In this document: positions 40,101 to 51,495 of the stretch, piece by piece
Layout of the letters: each line of letters starts with the position of its first letter
Numbering within the stretch: the stretch's first letter is position 1
Assembly (NCBI RefSeq): GCF_021155765.1
Contig: NC_060106.1
Location: forward strand, 18,130,031-18,194,030
Length of the DNA stretch: 64,000 nt
DNA from: Diprion similis
Taxonomy: Eukaryota; Arthropoda; Insecta; Hymenoptera; Diprionidae
Reading direction: 5' to 3'
Made by a program: the position numbers and the translations under genes
The notes under the pieces: generated by a model
What the model was told of the DNA's origin: nothing
What the model saw: only the letters and a program-made list of their open reading frames with translations
Databases searched by the model: none

Positions 40101-40398
40101 TCCATTTTCTCGCTTTCAATTTCACAGCTACGACACAGAAAACGGGATTTCCGTCGCCGAGCAGGGCCAGCCGAAGAGTTTCGGGCCCGGCAACCAAGTC
40201 GAGGTGGTCAGGGGCCAGTTCAGCTACTCGGCGCCGGACGGCACCCCCATAACAGTGACGTACTACGCCGACGAGACCGGGTTCCACGCCAGCGGGGCCC
40301 ACCTTCCAACCCCACCGCCAATCCCCCTGGCGATCCAGAAATCCCTGGCTTTCAACGCCGCGCATCCGGAGCCCCAGACTCCCTACAGGAGATACTGA
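37146..40398 (+). CDS. RR-1 cuticular protein with long second intron
   Basis: Exons are 37146-37157 (MKIF, then gtgagt), 37397-37545 and 40128-40398 (TGA). The introns are 239 bp (phase 0) and 2582 bp (phase 2). The product is 143 aa. The signal peptide is MKIFIITVFGLLVVAQA, followed by a Tyr/Asn-rich linker (QYNRYNPQYNYNTN). The RR-1 domain is split by the second intron: [10 protein letters not shown] then [13 protein letters not shown], then GQFSYSAPDGTPITVTYYAD and GFHASGAHLPTPPPIP, a textbook RR-1 end. The C-terminus is short (QTPYRRY). Phase-2 splitting just after GSYAY differs from the two-exon cuticle genes near 11-13 kb. Exon 3 is markedly GC-richer than its flanks. A strong inverted repeat lies about 100 bp before its acceptor. 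An AATAAA lies about 470 bases past the stop. Confidence 0.94.
39949..40027. repeat. Inverted repeat (hairpin) in the last intron of a cuticle gene
   Basis: Left arm ctcaacgccggcagataggc (continuing aatcg) and right arm starting cggttgcctatcagccggcg are complementary at about 23 of 25 positions around a loop of about 30 bases. It lies 100 bp upstream of the exon 3 acceptor at 40127. Confidence 0.85.
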
Positions 40399-40866
40399 TA
40401 CAGTATGCCTGTAGCAAAGACGAGGAACGGAGAACTCGCACCGATCGCCCCGAATCACGACCCGATACGTATTTTAAGTCTAACAACAAGGGTAACCACC
40501 CCCGCCCACCCCCACCCCCCTGTGATCCTGACTAATTAACGATGCCGCAATTATTGCAATGCGATGTTGTTATACTGTTCGAAATACGGTGTTAAATGTT
40601 CATACCATTTTGGTGTTGATTTTAAAACCACTTGGTGTCGAGAATCGAACGACTTACACCAATAATGTTTAATTTTACACTAATCGGTGTGGACTTTTAT
40701 TGACACCGTGAATTTTATAACAGTGTAATATACAATCGTTATCTTAGGCAACATGAGCTCCGTCAGATTATATGCGTGTGTTATTTTCTTTTCTTCGATT
40801 AACCCTGTGCAGTGATTGTATAATATTATTATTATTATTATCGGTACATTGTAATATCCATGCACG

Positions 40867-40872
40867 AATAAA
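40867..40872 (+). terminator. Poly(A) signal of the third cuticle gene
   Basis: AATAAA about 470 bases after the stop codon at 40398. An earlier exact hexamer was not seen. Confidence 0.5.
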
Positions 40873-43800
40873 AACCTGGCATATACAGTTTATTTACAAT
40901 TATGGAAGTCTTGTTTGTGATTATTTTTTTCTTCTTTTACTGCAATTCATATCCATATAAGCTGTAATGACAATTATTACAGATAATTATTCTGTCTTCT
41001 CGGTTCAAAATGGACCGAGAAGAGGAGTCGACGGTACATATTATAAATCGTTGATTGTAGTGAAGGAATATTTTAAAGAGGTTAATTTCTGAGCGTCATC
41101 AGACAAGAAGCCAATTACGTGATGCATCCTTCGGCTGAAACTGTAAAACTTGGCTTCGCAATGCAGTTTTACACGCAATTTAGTACTTGATATAACATTT
41201 TTTATGCACAGCGACTGGCACTGGGTCGTTAAATTTTGCATAATTGAGCAAATCTATTAACACCAAGAGCGTCGACTGGCATTTAACAGCTCATTATTTA
41301 GTATGGTATAAGGCGTGGTTTGTCAAGGAGTGGCTGAATAAAAATAAACAAAAATGAATAAAATAGATAAAACTTAGAGGTTATCGGACGTCAATTTCGT
41401 ATTTATAATATGTATAATTGCTTTCGACCACGAAATCATCATCTATATGTATTCATATATATTATATATATACGTATGTAAATTTGCTGAAATGGGGTTC
41501 GTGTCAGTGAATTATTAGTGATCGTAATATCGCGATAAAGGTGAGCCAGTGAAAGCAGGACATCATCACTTACCTCTACCTATTACACAACAATGTGTCA
41601 GGGTCTAACGGGGCCTTCGATTAGACGGTTCACCTACATTTCACAAAATGATAAATATATAGCACCCAGATCTTGAGCTTGTTCATAATTTTAATCGCGG
41701 ACGTATTAAAATTGTTCGCAATTTTCGAAAGCACTTGTAATTAGCCAATCAATCGGCGTCTTTTAATTCTATTCATTGTTTACCGCTGCCGATTAATCAT
41801 CTCTCGAAGAAGAATTTACGAGAATTACAAGGATGATTAATGTCTTCTCGATTGCACAGGGTAAAAAAAACTACAAACGTTGAACAGGGCGCTGTTTGAC
41901 CATGAGAGATTTTCGATACTTGCAAACCTGTTAGCGAGACGATTTTAATCAGCGAATAGATATCTACATATTCGTTACCTGGCGCGAAAAATCCACACAA
42001 TGAATCATTTTAAGTGTATGACGTGTGAATAATTACTGTGGGAATTCGTGTTTGAATCTAGACATAAGAGTTTACGTTGTGCAGCGTAAATTTATTGTTC
42101 TTTCTAAGGCAAGCTCAGCATTCTCGATTTCATTCTTTAATTGTTCTTCCGCGTTCATATCAACTCAAAAGTGTTGCACCGGGGTTTTTAGACTCGTTCA
42201 TTGTTGAAAAATTGTCGCACGATCTTTTTCTACTAGTTGTTAAGAAGAATGTTGCGTAAATTTGTGTGTTTGGAGAATGAACGTCTCTTAAGATGCCTAG
42301 ACAATGGCGTACAAGCTAAAACAGCCGCGGCTGCCTCTGACGACACGATTTAAACATTTAAACTGAGATATGAAGGTATTTAGCCAGAATACCGAGTTAC
42401 GTAAGATTAATTGCTGGCCTGCAAGTGAAATTTCTCTTCTCTTATTCTTACGATCTTAATTAGTCACATTTAAACACACCGGTTTTAGAATAATGGTTAT
42501 TGAATGTTGTTTCTGTGTCACAGGCAGAGTGCAAATTGTTTCGGTAACGTCATCGCTAAATATCATTTTCGACTATCAAGTCGTTTTTTTATCACGCAGA
42601 ATGAAAATAACAATGGAAATTTTTTAAATATGTACAAGTAAGATGAGACGCGTCCCGAAATTTATACAAGATGGAAATTTTCGACAGTAAATAAAGAACA
42701 GAAACCTCACACCGAGAGAAATTTCTTGCATGGTTACCGTAAGATCGTGACTATAATTTTCTTTTTTTACTATACAACCAAAGAATAAAATTCTGGATAA
42801 AAAAGAAAAATTACTCATGTAACCCCACCCGGAAAATCTAGTATAAGATACTATTCGTTTCGGTCTTAGGATCATTTGTACAATTTTTTTTTTGTAAGTA
42901 TTGAAAAAAATTTAACATTGGTGGAACAATAAATTCAGTTCAAGATCAAGAAAAAAAAAACGGTAAACTAAATAAACAGACATAACGTAGCAGTAACCAG
43001 AAAATTTAGTATTGACAATTACAATGGTACTGAATAGTTACTTGTACTAAATTTTCTCGCAATTTAAACAATATTTACACCGTCATTGCAACGAATCTTG
43101 CACTTGACTACAATTTTCTAGTGACTATAACAGATGAAATTTAAATCTCGATAAAGGAAGCGTAGAGATCATAATCTGTGTGTGAAAATCGATGATGTAC
43201 AATCAATTGGTAGTATCGGATGTTCGACACGGCCAATTAGCGTCTCTAAAATAGCATTAACGATCGGTTATGTAACGATATCAGTATAAACCTGTATAAT
43301 AGAGCAGAGATGTAATACATTTGAAACTTGACACGTTACCTCACCTATAGCGGTGTGTAGGAGGTCAAATTTAATGCCTAATCTGTTTTGCCCAATTTTG
43401 AAGCCCTGTAATTAACGTTGAAAATTGACGAGTTTTCGATCACGACTATGTAATTAAATTGTAACCCAGAAGTGTATAAATTTTAACGATGAGCGAACAA
43501 ATACCAAGCAACCGAATCCTTTTCCTGCAAATTAACGAGCTCACTTTGACAGGCATATATTTTGAATTAACGCGGAACCTCGTGCAAACAAATTTTCGAT
43601 CAGTTATGGAGTTGCGATATTACATCTGATATCTAACAAACAGCCGCGTATCCTTTGCATCGATCATACGATATTAATCGCGATGGATCGTGAGAATTGT
43701 ATGCACCACAGCCCGAATCCCTTTCCTAATATAGTTATAAATTCTAGCGATACACACGAAATCTGTATTTTGCATACAATCAGAAAACGGCGCCTCGGTC

Positions 43801-45004
43801 TACCGTTCCACTAGAAATATTTCGGCCAAGGTGCAACTGCGCGCTAGAACGCGTAGAAAACAATTTCATTACAGTTTGATCTTGCTAAAGAAATACAATT
43901 TTTTATTCTACTTTTGTCTTCACATTATTTCCAACCTCGAATAAGTTTTGTCTTCATGTTATCTCTCCGATCGACGTGGATCATATGGGATTCTTATTTC
44001 GACCGATTCTGGACACGGCGTACAACATTAAACGGTGGCTTCGCGATTACATTATACAGTGTCGCGCTGTAAGCCGAAAAATGAAATTGAAAAAAATCGA
44101 AGAAAAAGTAAGAAAGAGTGAGAAAAAACGTACGAAATCTGTAAGCGGAGCTCGCGTTAGCTCTCAATGTTAAATGATGATTTAAAGAAGTCACATATTT
44201 ATAACGTAATAAAATTTTACGCAAACGCGCAGACGACCATCGATGAAGAGAGAATCACGAGTCAGAAGGAGAGAGAATGCAATATATTTCTAGATTAACG
44301 CAAGTATTTCCAGTTCTGGACCCTAATGGATCTCCTCAAGTATTTGTCGAAAAACACTTTCTCCGTGACGCAATAGCTCCTGGAATGATTCCTTCGCCGC
44401 GAATTATCCACCAAGTTATCAATGCAACCGATGAGTATCAGATATTCCGTAAGATCAAGAAGGCACCTGTCAACATGATTATTGGCTGCACACAAGGTCG
44501 ATTTCGATTATGCAATGCGAGAAAAGAGTGTGTTACCAATTATCCGCGAAAGTAACGATAAAACCGTAAGTATATTACACGAAGAGAAAAAAAAGACAGA
44601 AAAAAACATGAAACATCCTCACCTTCTTAGAGTTATTGTAAACGATTACAATTAGCTGCGACGGATGCTACGTCTGGACGGTAATTGCAGGGGTTGGCCG
44701 TTAACGGATAACGGGTGATCGTGCACCGCGCAGACATTCGAAGAACCTACATTGCGTTCTACGGATACTTGCAGCGTGCAAGTGCAATTATATCGTCGCG
44801 ATGCAGTTCTAGTTCTTGGTCCAGGTCCGCGTCGAGCATGGCTTGGGTTATAATAAAGCGCGGGGTTCGCATGAGTAGTTAATTATAATTCCTAAGGTAC
44901 GATCGACTTGATCTCAGGAATGACCTTTGTAACTTTATTGGCTCATCACTCGAGCGTGAAGAGTGGATGCTTGGACGTACCTGTACCAGCAGGCGATGCT
45001 GCAT
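40873..45004. other. Spacer without recognisable genes
   Basis: AT-rich, with an AT microsatellite near 41450-41475. The ATG-started 92-codon frame at 44277 has no domain, promoter or splice support. Nothing else is supported. Confidence 0.4.
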
Positions 45005-45479
45005 CGGCTGGAAAGAAGTGAGAACATTATGCAAATATCGGCTGACTGAGTGCAGTTTTATGGCAGCGCGATCTTGGGGCTGCAGAAGAGTCGCAGAGGA
45101 ACCGTTACGACTAGGGTTGCTAGCCAAGGCTGCTGTGCATCGGAATTCCATGATACTTTGAACTCTGTTGACTGACCTTTGAAAAAAAAAAATCCAATCG
45201 TAAATGTGAAGGTACATGCGTGTGTGATATAAATTGACGTTCGTCGTCGGGCGACATTCCGGGATCGGTAACAAAATCGCAGGGAATTTGAATTTTACAC
45301 GTGGTATAACGATGTTATTGCAGGGTCGGTGATACGGCAGCAAGCCACATCCGTTTTAACGTCAAGTTGAATTCGATATGTATGCCTACGGCGAACAAAC
45401 ACAGGGAAACGAAGAAATCCGTGTACATATACGTGCAAATTTAAACTGCCGGGGATCTATGAATATTTGTGAATTAATG

Positions 45480-45500
45480 GGTGTATACCGGACAAGTCGT
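45480..45500 (+). promoter_or_regulatory. Shared upstream promoter motif, copy 1
   Basis: gtgtataccggacaagtcgt, followed by a long T-rich tract and a tttgtgtgcgcagatt box. The same order recurs upstream of the genes at 48582 and 54573. Confidence 0.5.
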
Positions 45501-45709
45501 AATATTTGTTTTTTACCTTTTTTAATTCTGTCGTTTGGTTTTTTTTCTTTTTTTTCTTTCTTTTTCTTATTCTTACATTTACTCATCCTCGGATTTGTGT
45601 GCGCAGATTAACATGTACAAGTCGAGGCTGATCAAGGGATGAGCTGATTTGACAATACCGCGCTGCCACCTGATTGGAGGAAACGATTAAGCGCTCCTGA
45701 ACAACTTGG

Positions 45710-45743
45710 TATAAATTGACGGGATTCGTATCCAGAAATCAGA
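45710..45743 (+). promoter_or_regulatory. Core promoter: TATA box and initiator-like site
   Basis: TATAAATT at 45710-45717 and TCAGA at 45739-45743, about 50 bases before the ATG at 45789. Confidence 0.7.
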
Positions 45744-45788
45744 TTCATCCGAAGTTCGATCCTCTCGGCAGCATCTTCTACTCTGATC

Positions 45789-47400
45789 ATGCAGTTCCTA
45801 GTGAGTGATCTATCCCAATAATTATCGAAATATTTTCACCGCATTCTCGCCATTTATATACAGTCCCTTATAATTTTTGGTCAATGTAATATACCTGATA
45901 GTCGAAAACGAGAAAGAGTGATAAAAGCATTGCGCGTTATACTTGTGGAAATTTAACCGGAAAAATACTGGAATAAATTATTACCAGAGGAATCATTCGC
46001 CGAGCGTAATTATTCTTTAATTTCAGATCGTCGCTTGCGCTCTTTTGGCCGTGGCTTTCGGCCAGAACACTGGACGCTACCAGGGCTACCAGGGATACCA
46101 GGGATACCAGGGATACCAGGGATACCAGGGATACCCAGGATACCAGGGATACCAAGGATACCCAGGGTACCAGGGATACCAGGGATACCAGGGATACCGT
46201 GGCTACGCCGGTAACCCCGGCTTTCAGCCCGTCCAGCCCGCCAAACCCGTCGAGACCAAAGAGCCAGAAGTAGTCGCAGCCAAGGCCCCAGTCTTCGTCA
46301 AGGGAGCCTACGAAAGGTAGGCCAGAATCAAAATTCGAGTCTGCTGACTTGGTCGTCGACAAGAGGACTTTGATTTACTGATTACCGACGGCATGACTTG
46401 ACCAGCACCGAGTGTCTCTAACAATAAGTGGTAACTTTCTACCCTGGAATAAACAGTGACCGTAAAAATGTACCATCTTCCCCAGCGGACCGTACGCTCG
46501 TATTCTGAACCAGAACCAGGATATCTCTCCGGACGGCAGTTACGCCTACAGCTACGATACTGAAAACGGAATTTCCGTAGCCGAGAATGGAGCTCCCGCC
46601 AACGGTCGCAACGGCGCAGTGGAGGTGAGTTACACTCGGTGTAATTGGTTGAAAAACATTTCATCCCGGAGTAATCGATTCTCTCGGCCGGTTGCCGCCC
46701 AGTTTATTCTTCTTCGCTTCGTCTCTTCAATAGCATCTCGAACAGTCGGCTTCGAGAGAATCGCAAGACGCGTTCCTCCCTTTCAGAATTACGATTTCTC
46801 ATGTGATTCCGCTGCGCACGCCAGTCGTAAGCGAATGATTATTGCCAGTAAATTGTCCTCGGAGGAAATAGGATAAAAGAACCAAACAATACCTGATAAG
46901 TAAGGTCACAGTTTTGAGGCCACCGTAGTAAAAATCTCAAGACCCTGCTGTCCAAGGTGTACAGTCAACTGCGGTTTCAGGGTCCAGATCAGCCCCCTTG
47001 CATTTTGCAACGGACTTCACGCCTCCTTCTTCAACTTTCTCATCCGTCGATATGAATGTACCTTCGGGTTTGAAGACCGCACTCTACTGCTCGTACCGCT
47101 TTTGATACGGAGCGATAGCTCTTCTTCCTCCCAGATGTCAAACGATCATGCGCATTTCCGTTCCAGGTTGTAACCGGCCAGTATGGTTACACCGCCCCCG
47201 ACGGAACTTCCTTCCAACTCCGATACGTCGCCGACGAAAACGGCTTCCGGCCAGAGGGTGTTCACATCAGCAGCGTAGGTGCAGCTTACCCTGGTTACTC
47301 CCGAAAGTACGAGGGTCGCTCCGTTACAGCCCGCGAGGCTAAGCCCGAAGCAGCAGTCGTTCAGGATGCTCCGATAGTCGCTGCCGTACCGAAGCAATAA
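45789..47400 (+). CDS. RR-1 cuticular protein with GYQ-repeat N-terminus (copy A)
   Basis: Exons are 45789-45800 (MQFL, then gtgagt), 46027-46316, 46486-46624 and 47167-47400 (TAA). Intron phases are 0, 2 and 0. The product is 224 aa. The signal peptide is [16 protein letters not shown]. It is followed by a low-complexity block of GYQ/GYP triplets (about residues 21-60), then a Pro/Val/Lys-rich linker ([20 protein letters not shown]). The RR domain follows: [32 protein letters not shown], then [20 protein letters not shown] and [10 protein letters not shown]. The usual GAHLPTPPPIP end is replaced by [16 protein letters not shown], so it is a shortened RR-1 variant. Tyr-rich repeats of this type are thought to take part in sclerotisation or elasticity. 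Copy B lies 2793 bp downstream. Confidence 0.92.
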
Positions 47401-47558
47401 GAACTAGGATCATCGCCGTATTCGACAACAAGCTGGCCTTAGTTATTACTGATAAATTTCATCCTTGGATCTGCTTGAACTTAGCCTATGGATCACATTT
47501 GTTGTAACGTGCAATTTTAATGACCCGTCATGCGAATTGTACGAGTGCAAGATGAATT

Positions 47559-47564
47559 AATAAA
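47559..47564 (+). terminator. Poly(A) signal, cuticle copy A
   Basis: AATAAA about 160 bases after the stop at 47400. The same site exists in copy B. Confidence 0.7.
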
Positions 47565-48270
47565 GTTACAAGTATTTAAAACCAACAAACAATTTGCATT
47601 CATCGCATTGTTTTACACATAGTGATATGATCCCAAAAAATATCACGTCACCAGCACGATTCTTATGTGGGGATCTATGGACTTGGGAGAAAAATTTTTT
47701 TTTGCTATCGAGTATAGCCACTGTGGAAAATTTTTGTAAAATTCAGGGTATTGTTGCAAAAACGATTTGAATCTGGAAAGAATTGAGAATATTATACAAA
47801 TATCGGCTGACTGAGTGCGGTTTTATGGCGGTGCGATCTTGGGGTTGCAGAAGAGTCGCAGAGGAACCGATACGACTAGGGTTGCGTAGCCAAGGCTGCT
47901 GTGGTGATCAACCTGTCGTGCACGCCATTGGAATTCCGTGATACTTTGAATTCTGTTGACTGACCTTTGAAAAATAAAAAAATCCAATCGTTAATGTGAA
48001 GGTACATGCGTGTATGATATAAATTATCGTTCGTCGTCGGGCGACATTCCGTGATCGGCAACAAAATCGCATGGAATTTGAATTTTACACGTGGTATAAC
48101 GATGTTATTGCAGGGTCGGTGATACGGCAGCAAGCGACATCCGTTTTAACGTCAAGTTGAATTCGATATGTATGCCTACGGCGAACAAACACAGAGAAAC
48201 GACGAAATCCGTGTACATATACTCGCAAATTTAAACTGCCGGGGATCTATGGATATTTGTGAATTAATAG

Positions 48271-48290
48271 GTGTATACCGGACAAGTCGT
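48271..48290 (+). promoter_or_regulatory. Shared upstream promoter motif, copy 2
   Basis: gtgtataccggacaagtcgt at the same position relative to the TATA box as in copy A, followed by the T-rich tract and a tttgcgtgcgcagatt box. Confidence 0.5.
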
Positions 48291-48502
48291 AATAACATTT
48301 GTTTTCTACCTTTTTTAATTCTCTCGATTGGTTTTTTTTCTTTTTTTTCTTTCTTTCTATTATTCTTACATTTACTCATCCTCGGATTTGCGTGCGCAGA
48401 TTAATATGTACAAGTCGAGGCTGATCAAGGGATGAGCTGATTTAACAATACCGCGCTGCCACCTGATTGGAGAAAACGATTAAACGCTCCTGAACAACTT
48501 GG

Positions 48503-48510
48503 TATAAATT
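48503..48510 (+). promoter_or_regulatory. TATA box, cuticle copy B
   Basis: TATAAATT, 79 bases before the ATG at 48582, as in copy A. Confidence 0.7.
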
Positions 48511-48581
48511 GACGGGATCCACATCCAGAAATCAGATTCGTCCGAAGTTCGATCCTCTCGGCAGCATCTTCTACTCCGATA

Positions 48582-50160
48582 ATGCAGTTCCTAGTGAGTG
48601 ATCTATCCCAATAATTATCGAAATATTCTCACCGCATTCTCGCTGTTTATATACAATCCCTTATAATTTTCAGTCAATATAATATACATAATAGTTGAAA
48701 ACGAGAAAGAGTGATAAAAGCATTGCGCGTTATACTTGTGGAAAGTTAACCGGAAAAATACTGGAGTAAATTATTGCAAGAGGAATCATTCGCCGAGCGT
48801 GATTATTCTTTAATTTCAGATCGTCGCTTGCGCTCTTTTGGCCGTGGCTTTCGGCCAGAACACTGGACGCTACCAGGGCTATCAGGGCTACCAGGGCTAC
48901 CAGGGCTACCAGGGCTACCAGGGATACCAGGGATACCAGGGATATCAGGGATACCGTGGCAACGCCGGTAACCCGGGCTTTCAGCCCGTCCAGCCCGCCA
49001 AACCCGTCGAGACCAAAGAGCCAGAAGTAGTCGCAGCCAAGGCCCCAGTCTTCGTCAAGGGAGCCTACGAAAGGTAGGCCAGAATCAAAATTCGAGTCTG
49101 CTGACTTGGTCGTCGACAAGAGGACTTTGATTTACTGATTACCGACGGCATGACTTGACCAGCACCGAGTGTCTCTAACAATAAGTGGTAACTTTCTACC
49201 CTGGAATAAACAGTGACCGTAAAAATGTACCATCTTCCCCAGCGGACCGTACGCTCGTATTCTGAACCAGAACCAGGATATCTCTCCGGACGGCAGTTAC
49301 GCCTACAGCTACGATACTGAAAACGGAATTTCCGTAGCCGAGAATGGAGCTCCCGCCAACGGTCGCAACGGCGCAGTGGAGGTGAGTTACACTCGGTGTA
49401 ATTGGTTGAAAAACATTTCATCCCGGAGTAATCGATTCTCTCGGCCGGTTGCCGCCCAGTTTATTCTTCTTCGCTTCGTCTCTTCAATAGCATCTCGAAC
49501 AGTCGGCTTCGAGAGAATCGCAAGACGCGTTCCTCCCCTCCAGAATTACGATTTCTCATACAATTCCGCTGCGCACGCCAGTCGTAAGCGAATGATTATT
49601 GCCAGTAAATTGTCCTCGGAAGAAATAGGATAAAAGTACCAAACAATACCTGATAAGTAAGGTCACAGTTTTGAGGTCACTGTAGTAAAAATCTCAAGAT
49701 TCTGCTGTCCAAGGTGTACAGTCAACTGCGGTTTCAGGGTCCAGATCAGCCCCCTTGCATTTTGCAACGGACTTCACGCCTCCTTCTTCAACTTTCTCAT
49801 CCGTCGATATGAATGTACCTTCGGGTTTGAAGACCGCACTCTACTGCTCGTACCGCTTTTGATACGGAGCGATAGCTCTTCTTCCTCCCAGATGTCAAAC
49901 GATCATGCGCATTTCCGTTCCAGGTTGTAACCGGCCAGTATGGTTACACCGCCCCCGACGGAACTTCCTTCCAACTCCGATACGTCGCCGACGAAAACGG
50001 CTTCCGTCCCGAGGGTGTCCACATCAGCAGCGTAGGTGCAGCTTACCCTGGTTACTCCCGACAGTATGAGGGTCGTACAGCCCGCGACGTGATCGGGATT
50101 TACGATCTACCAACAGACGTAGAGACTGCTCAGGACCTCGCTGTCGTACCGAAGCAATGA
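48582..50160 (+). CDS. RR-1 cuticular protein with GYQ-repeat N-terminus (copy B)
   Basis: Exons are 48582-48593 (MQFL), 48820-49073, 49243-49381 and 49924-50160 (TGA), with phases as in copy A. The product is 213 aa. The signal peptide matches copy A, but the repeat block is 36 bases (12 residues) shorter and made only of GYQ triplets, with RGNAGNPGFQ where copy A has [10 protein letters not shown]. Exon 3, intron 2 and most of intron 3 look the same as copy A base for base. The last part of exon 4 differs: after GYSR the sequence reads QYEGRTARDVIGIYDLPTDV, where copy A has [19 protein letters not shown]. Both end in VPKQ. The role should match copy A. The differing tail may alter cross-linking or assembly (inference). 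Confidence 0.92.
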
Positions 50161-50318
50161 GGACCAGGATCATCGCCGTATTCGACAACAAGCTGGCCTT
50201 AGTTATTACTGATAAATTTCATCCTTGGATCTGCTTGAACTTAGCCTATGGATCACATTTGTTGTAACGTGCAATTTTAATGACCCGTCATGCGAATTGT
50301 ACGAGTGCAAGATGAATT

Positions 50319-50324
50319 AATAAA
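50319..50324 (+). terminator. Poly(A) signal, cuticle copy B
   Basis: AATAAA about 160 bases after the stop at 50160. Confidence 0.7.
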
Positions 50325-50535
50325 GTTACAAGTATTTAAAACCAACAAACAATTTGCATTTATCGCATTGTTTTACACATAGTGATATGATCCCAAAAAA
50401 TATCCCGCCACCAGCATGATTCTTATGTGGGGATCTATGGACTTGGGAGAAAAAATTTTTCTGCTATAAATATAGCCACTGTGGAAATTTTTCTAAAAAT
50501 TCAGGGTATTGTTGCAAAAACGGTTTGAATATTTT

Positions 50536-51094
50536 TGGAATTACAAGAAAATGGGATGTAAGCAACTACTTGCAGTAACTGTCGATGCTGTTACATTTTT
50601 TCATCAATACAACATTGATCTGATTGACTATCTTTGTGTAGTTTACTGCTTGTTTTTCATTCAAATAAGGTCTTGACATCAATTTATTGTTGCACCAACG
50701 TGAAATTATCGAAATAGTTGGAAAAAATATGGAACGACCGCGGCTCAAAAACTATACATATATTGATATATGCTAAATTTTCTGCAGGTTACAGGTACAA
50801 AATTTATTTTCACTTCACAACCGGAACTATATTTTAGTTCATGGTAAGAAAATAAGAATAGTCAAGGACTGTGTACTACAGTAACCTGCAGTACTATAGA
50901 AACTTCAATGCTGGCGAATAAAATTTTCTCGTGTGTCCGCCTATTAAACCTTAAGTTTTAATGAAATTCCGGAATTTACGACCGTGTAATACAACTTCCT
51001 CGTAGCAATAGGCTTAAGCGTTTAGTTTCACGATTTGGGCAAATTCCAAGGTCGAGATGAGTAGCCGGACCAAATTGTGCTGTGTATCGTTATA

Positions 51095-51127
<33 letters not shown>

Positions 51128-51164
51128 CAACATCAACCCAAGCGTAATAATTAGGTTGTTACGG
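50536..51164. other. Spacer after the duplication, with TA microsatellite
   Basis: No gene seen. A (TA)n run of about 30 bases lies at about 51097-51127, immediately upstream of the second fold-back element. Confidence 0.45.
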
Positions 51165-51495
51165 TATGGGAATTGGAGTCAGCTTTTTGTGACAGTTTTC
51201 GTTCCGTAAAGTGACGCTTCATACGTCAGCGAACAAAGTCACGGAATAAAGTCTTTATTCCGCAGTTTTGATGCGCAGTTCAAAGTGCGCATCCCAAACT
51301 GCCGAATAAAGTAGCTTCGTCGAACAGATCGCGACATAACCTCACTCTTCGTTTTGCTTTTCAATGCCCATACCGTAAAAAATATTGTATGTGGCATGCC
51401 CGTAAACCGTTTTTTGGCAAGGATAATTTCAGTACTCGCTTCCGGCTCGCCTTCAGCTCGTCCTGAAATCTTCATCCTTGCCACATAAATAGCTA
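51165..51495 (-). mobile_element. Compound fold-back (MITE-like) element, copy 2, inverted
   Basis: Reverse-complement copy of the element at 31100-31485. It contains the same palindrome (gcggaataaag arms around gatgcgcagttcaaagtgcg), the cttttcaatgcccataccg end and the loop with gcttccggctcgcc. It lacks the outermost arm of unit 1: tatgtggc runs directly into aaggatgaagatttcagg. This looks like an internal deletion in this copy or an extra insertion in copy 1. Confidence 0.6.

Larger units (their letters stand above)
45005..50535 (+). repeat. Tandem segmental duplication (two blocks of about 2.77 kb)
   Basis: Block 1 (about 45008-47772) and block 2 (about 47773-50535) align from promoter upstream region to past the poly(A) site. 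ATG to ATG is 2793 bp. Each block begins near ctggaaagaa and ends near gttgcaaaaacg. Each contains one cuticle gene. All three introns have identical lengths in the two copies (226, 169 and 542 bp). Block 2 has an extra stretch of about 24 bases near 47900-47925 upstream of its gene. Confidence 0.93.

Noticed and set aside
44277-44555. 92-codon ATG-started frame in the 41-45 kb spacer
   Set aside because: No TATA/initiator pair, poly(A) signal, intron or recognisable motif. Could be chance.
45520-45600. Lys/Glu-rich antisense frames near 45386 and 48176
   Set aside because: They are the reverse complement of the T-rich promoter tract of the cuticle genes.
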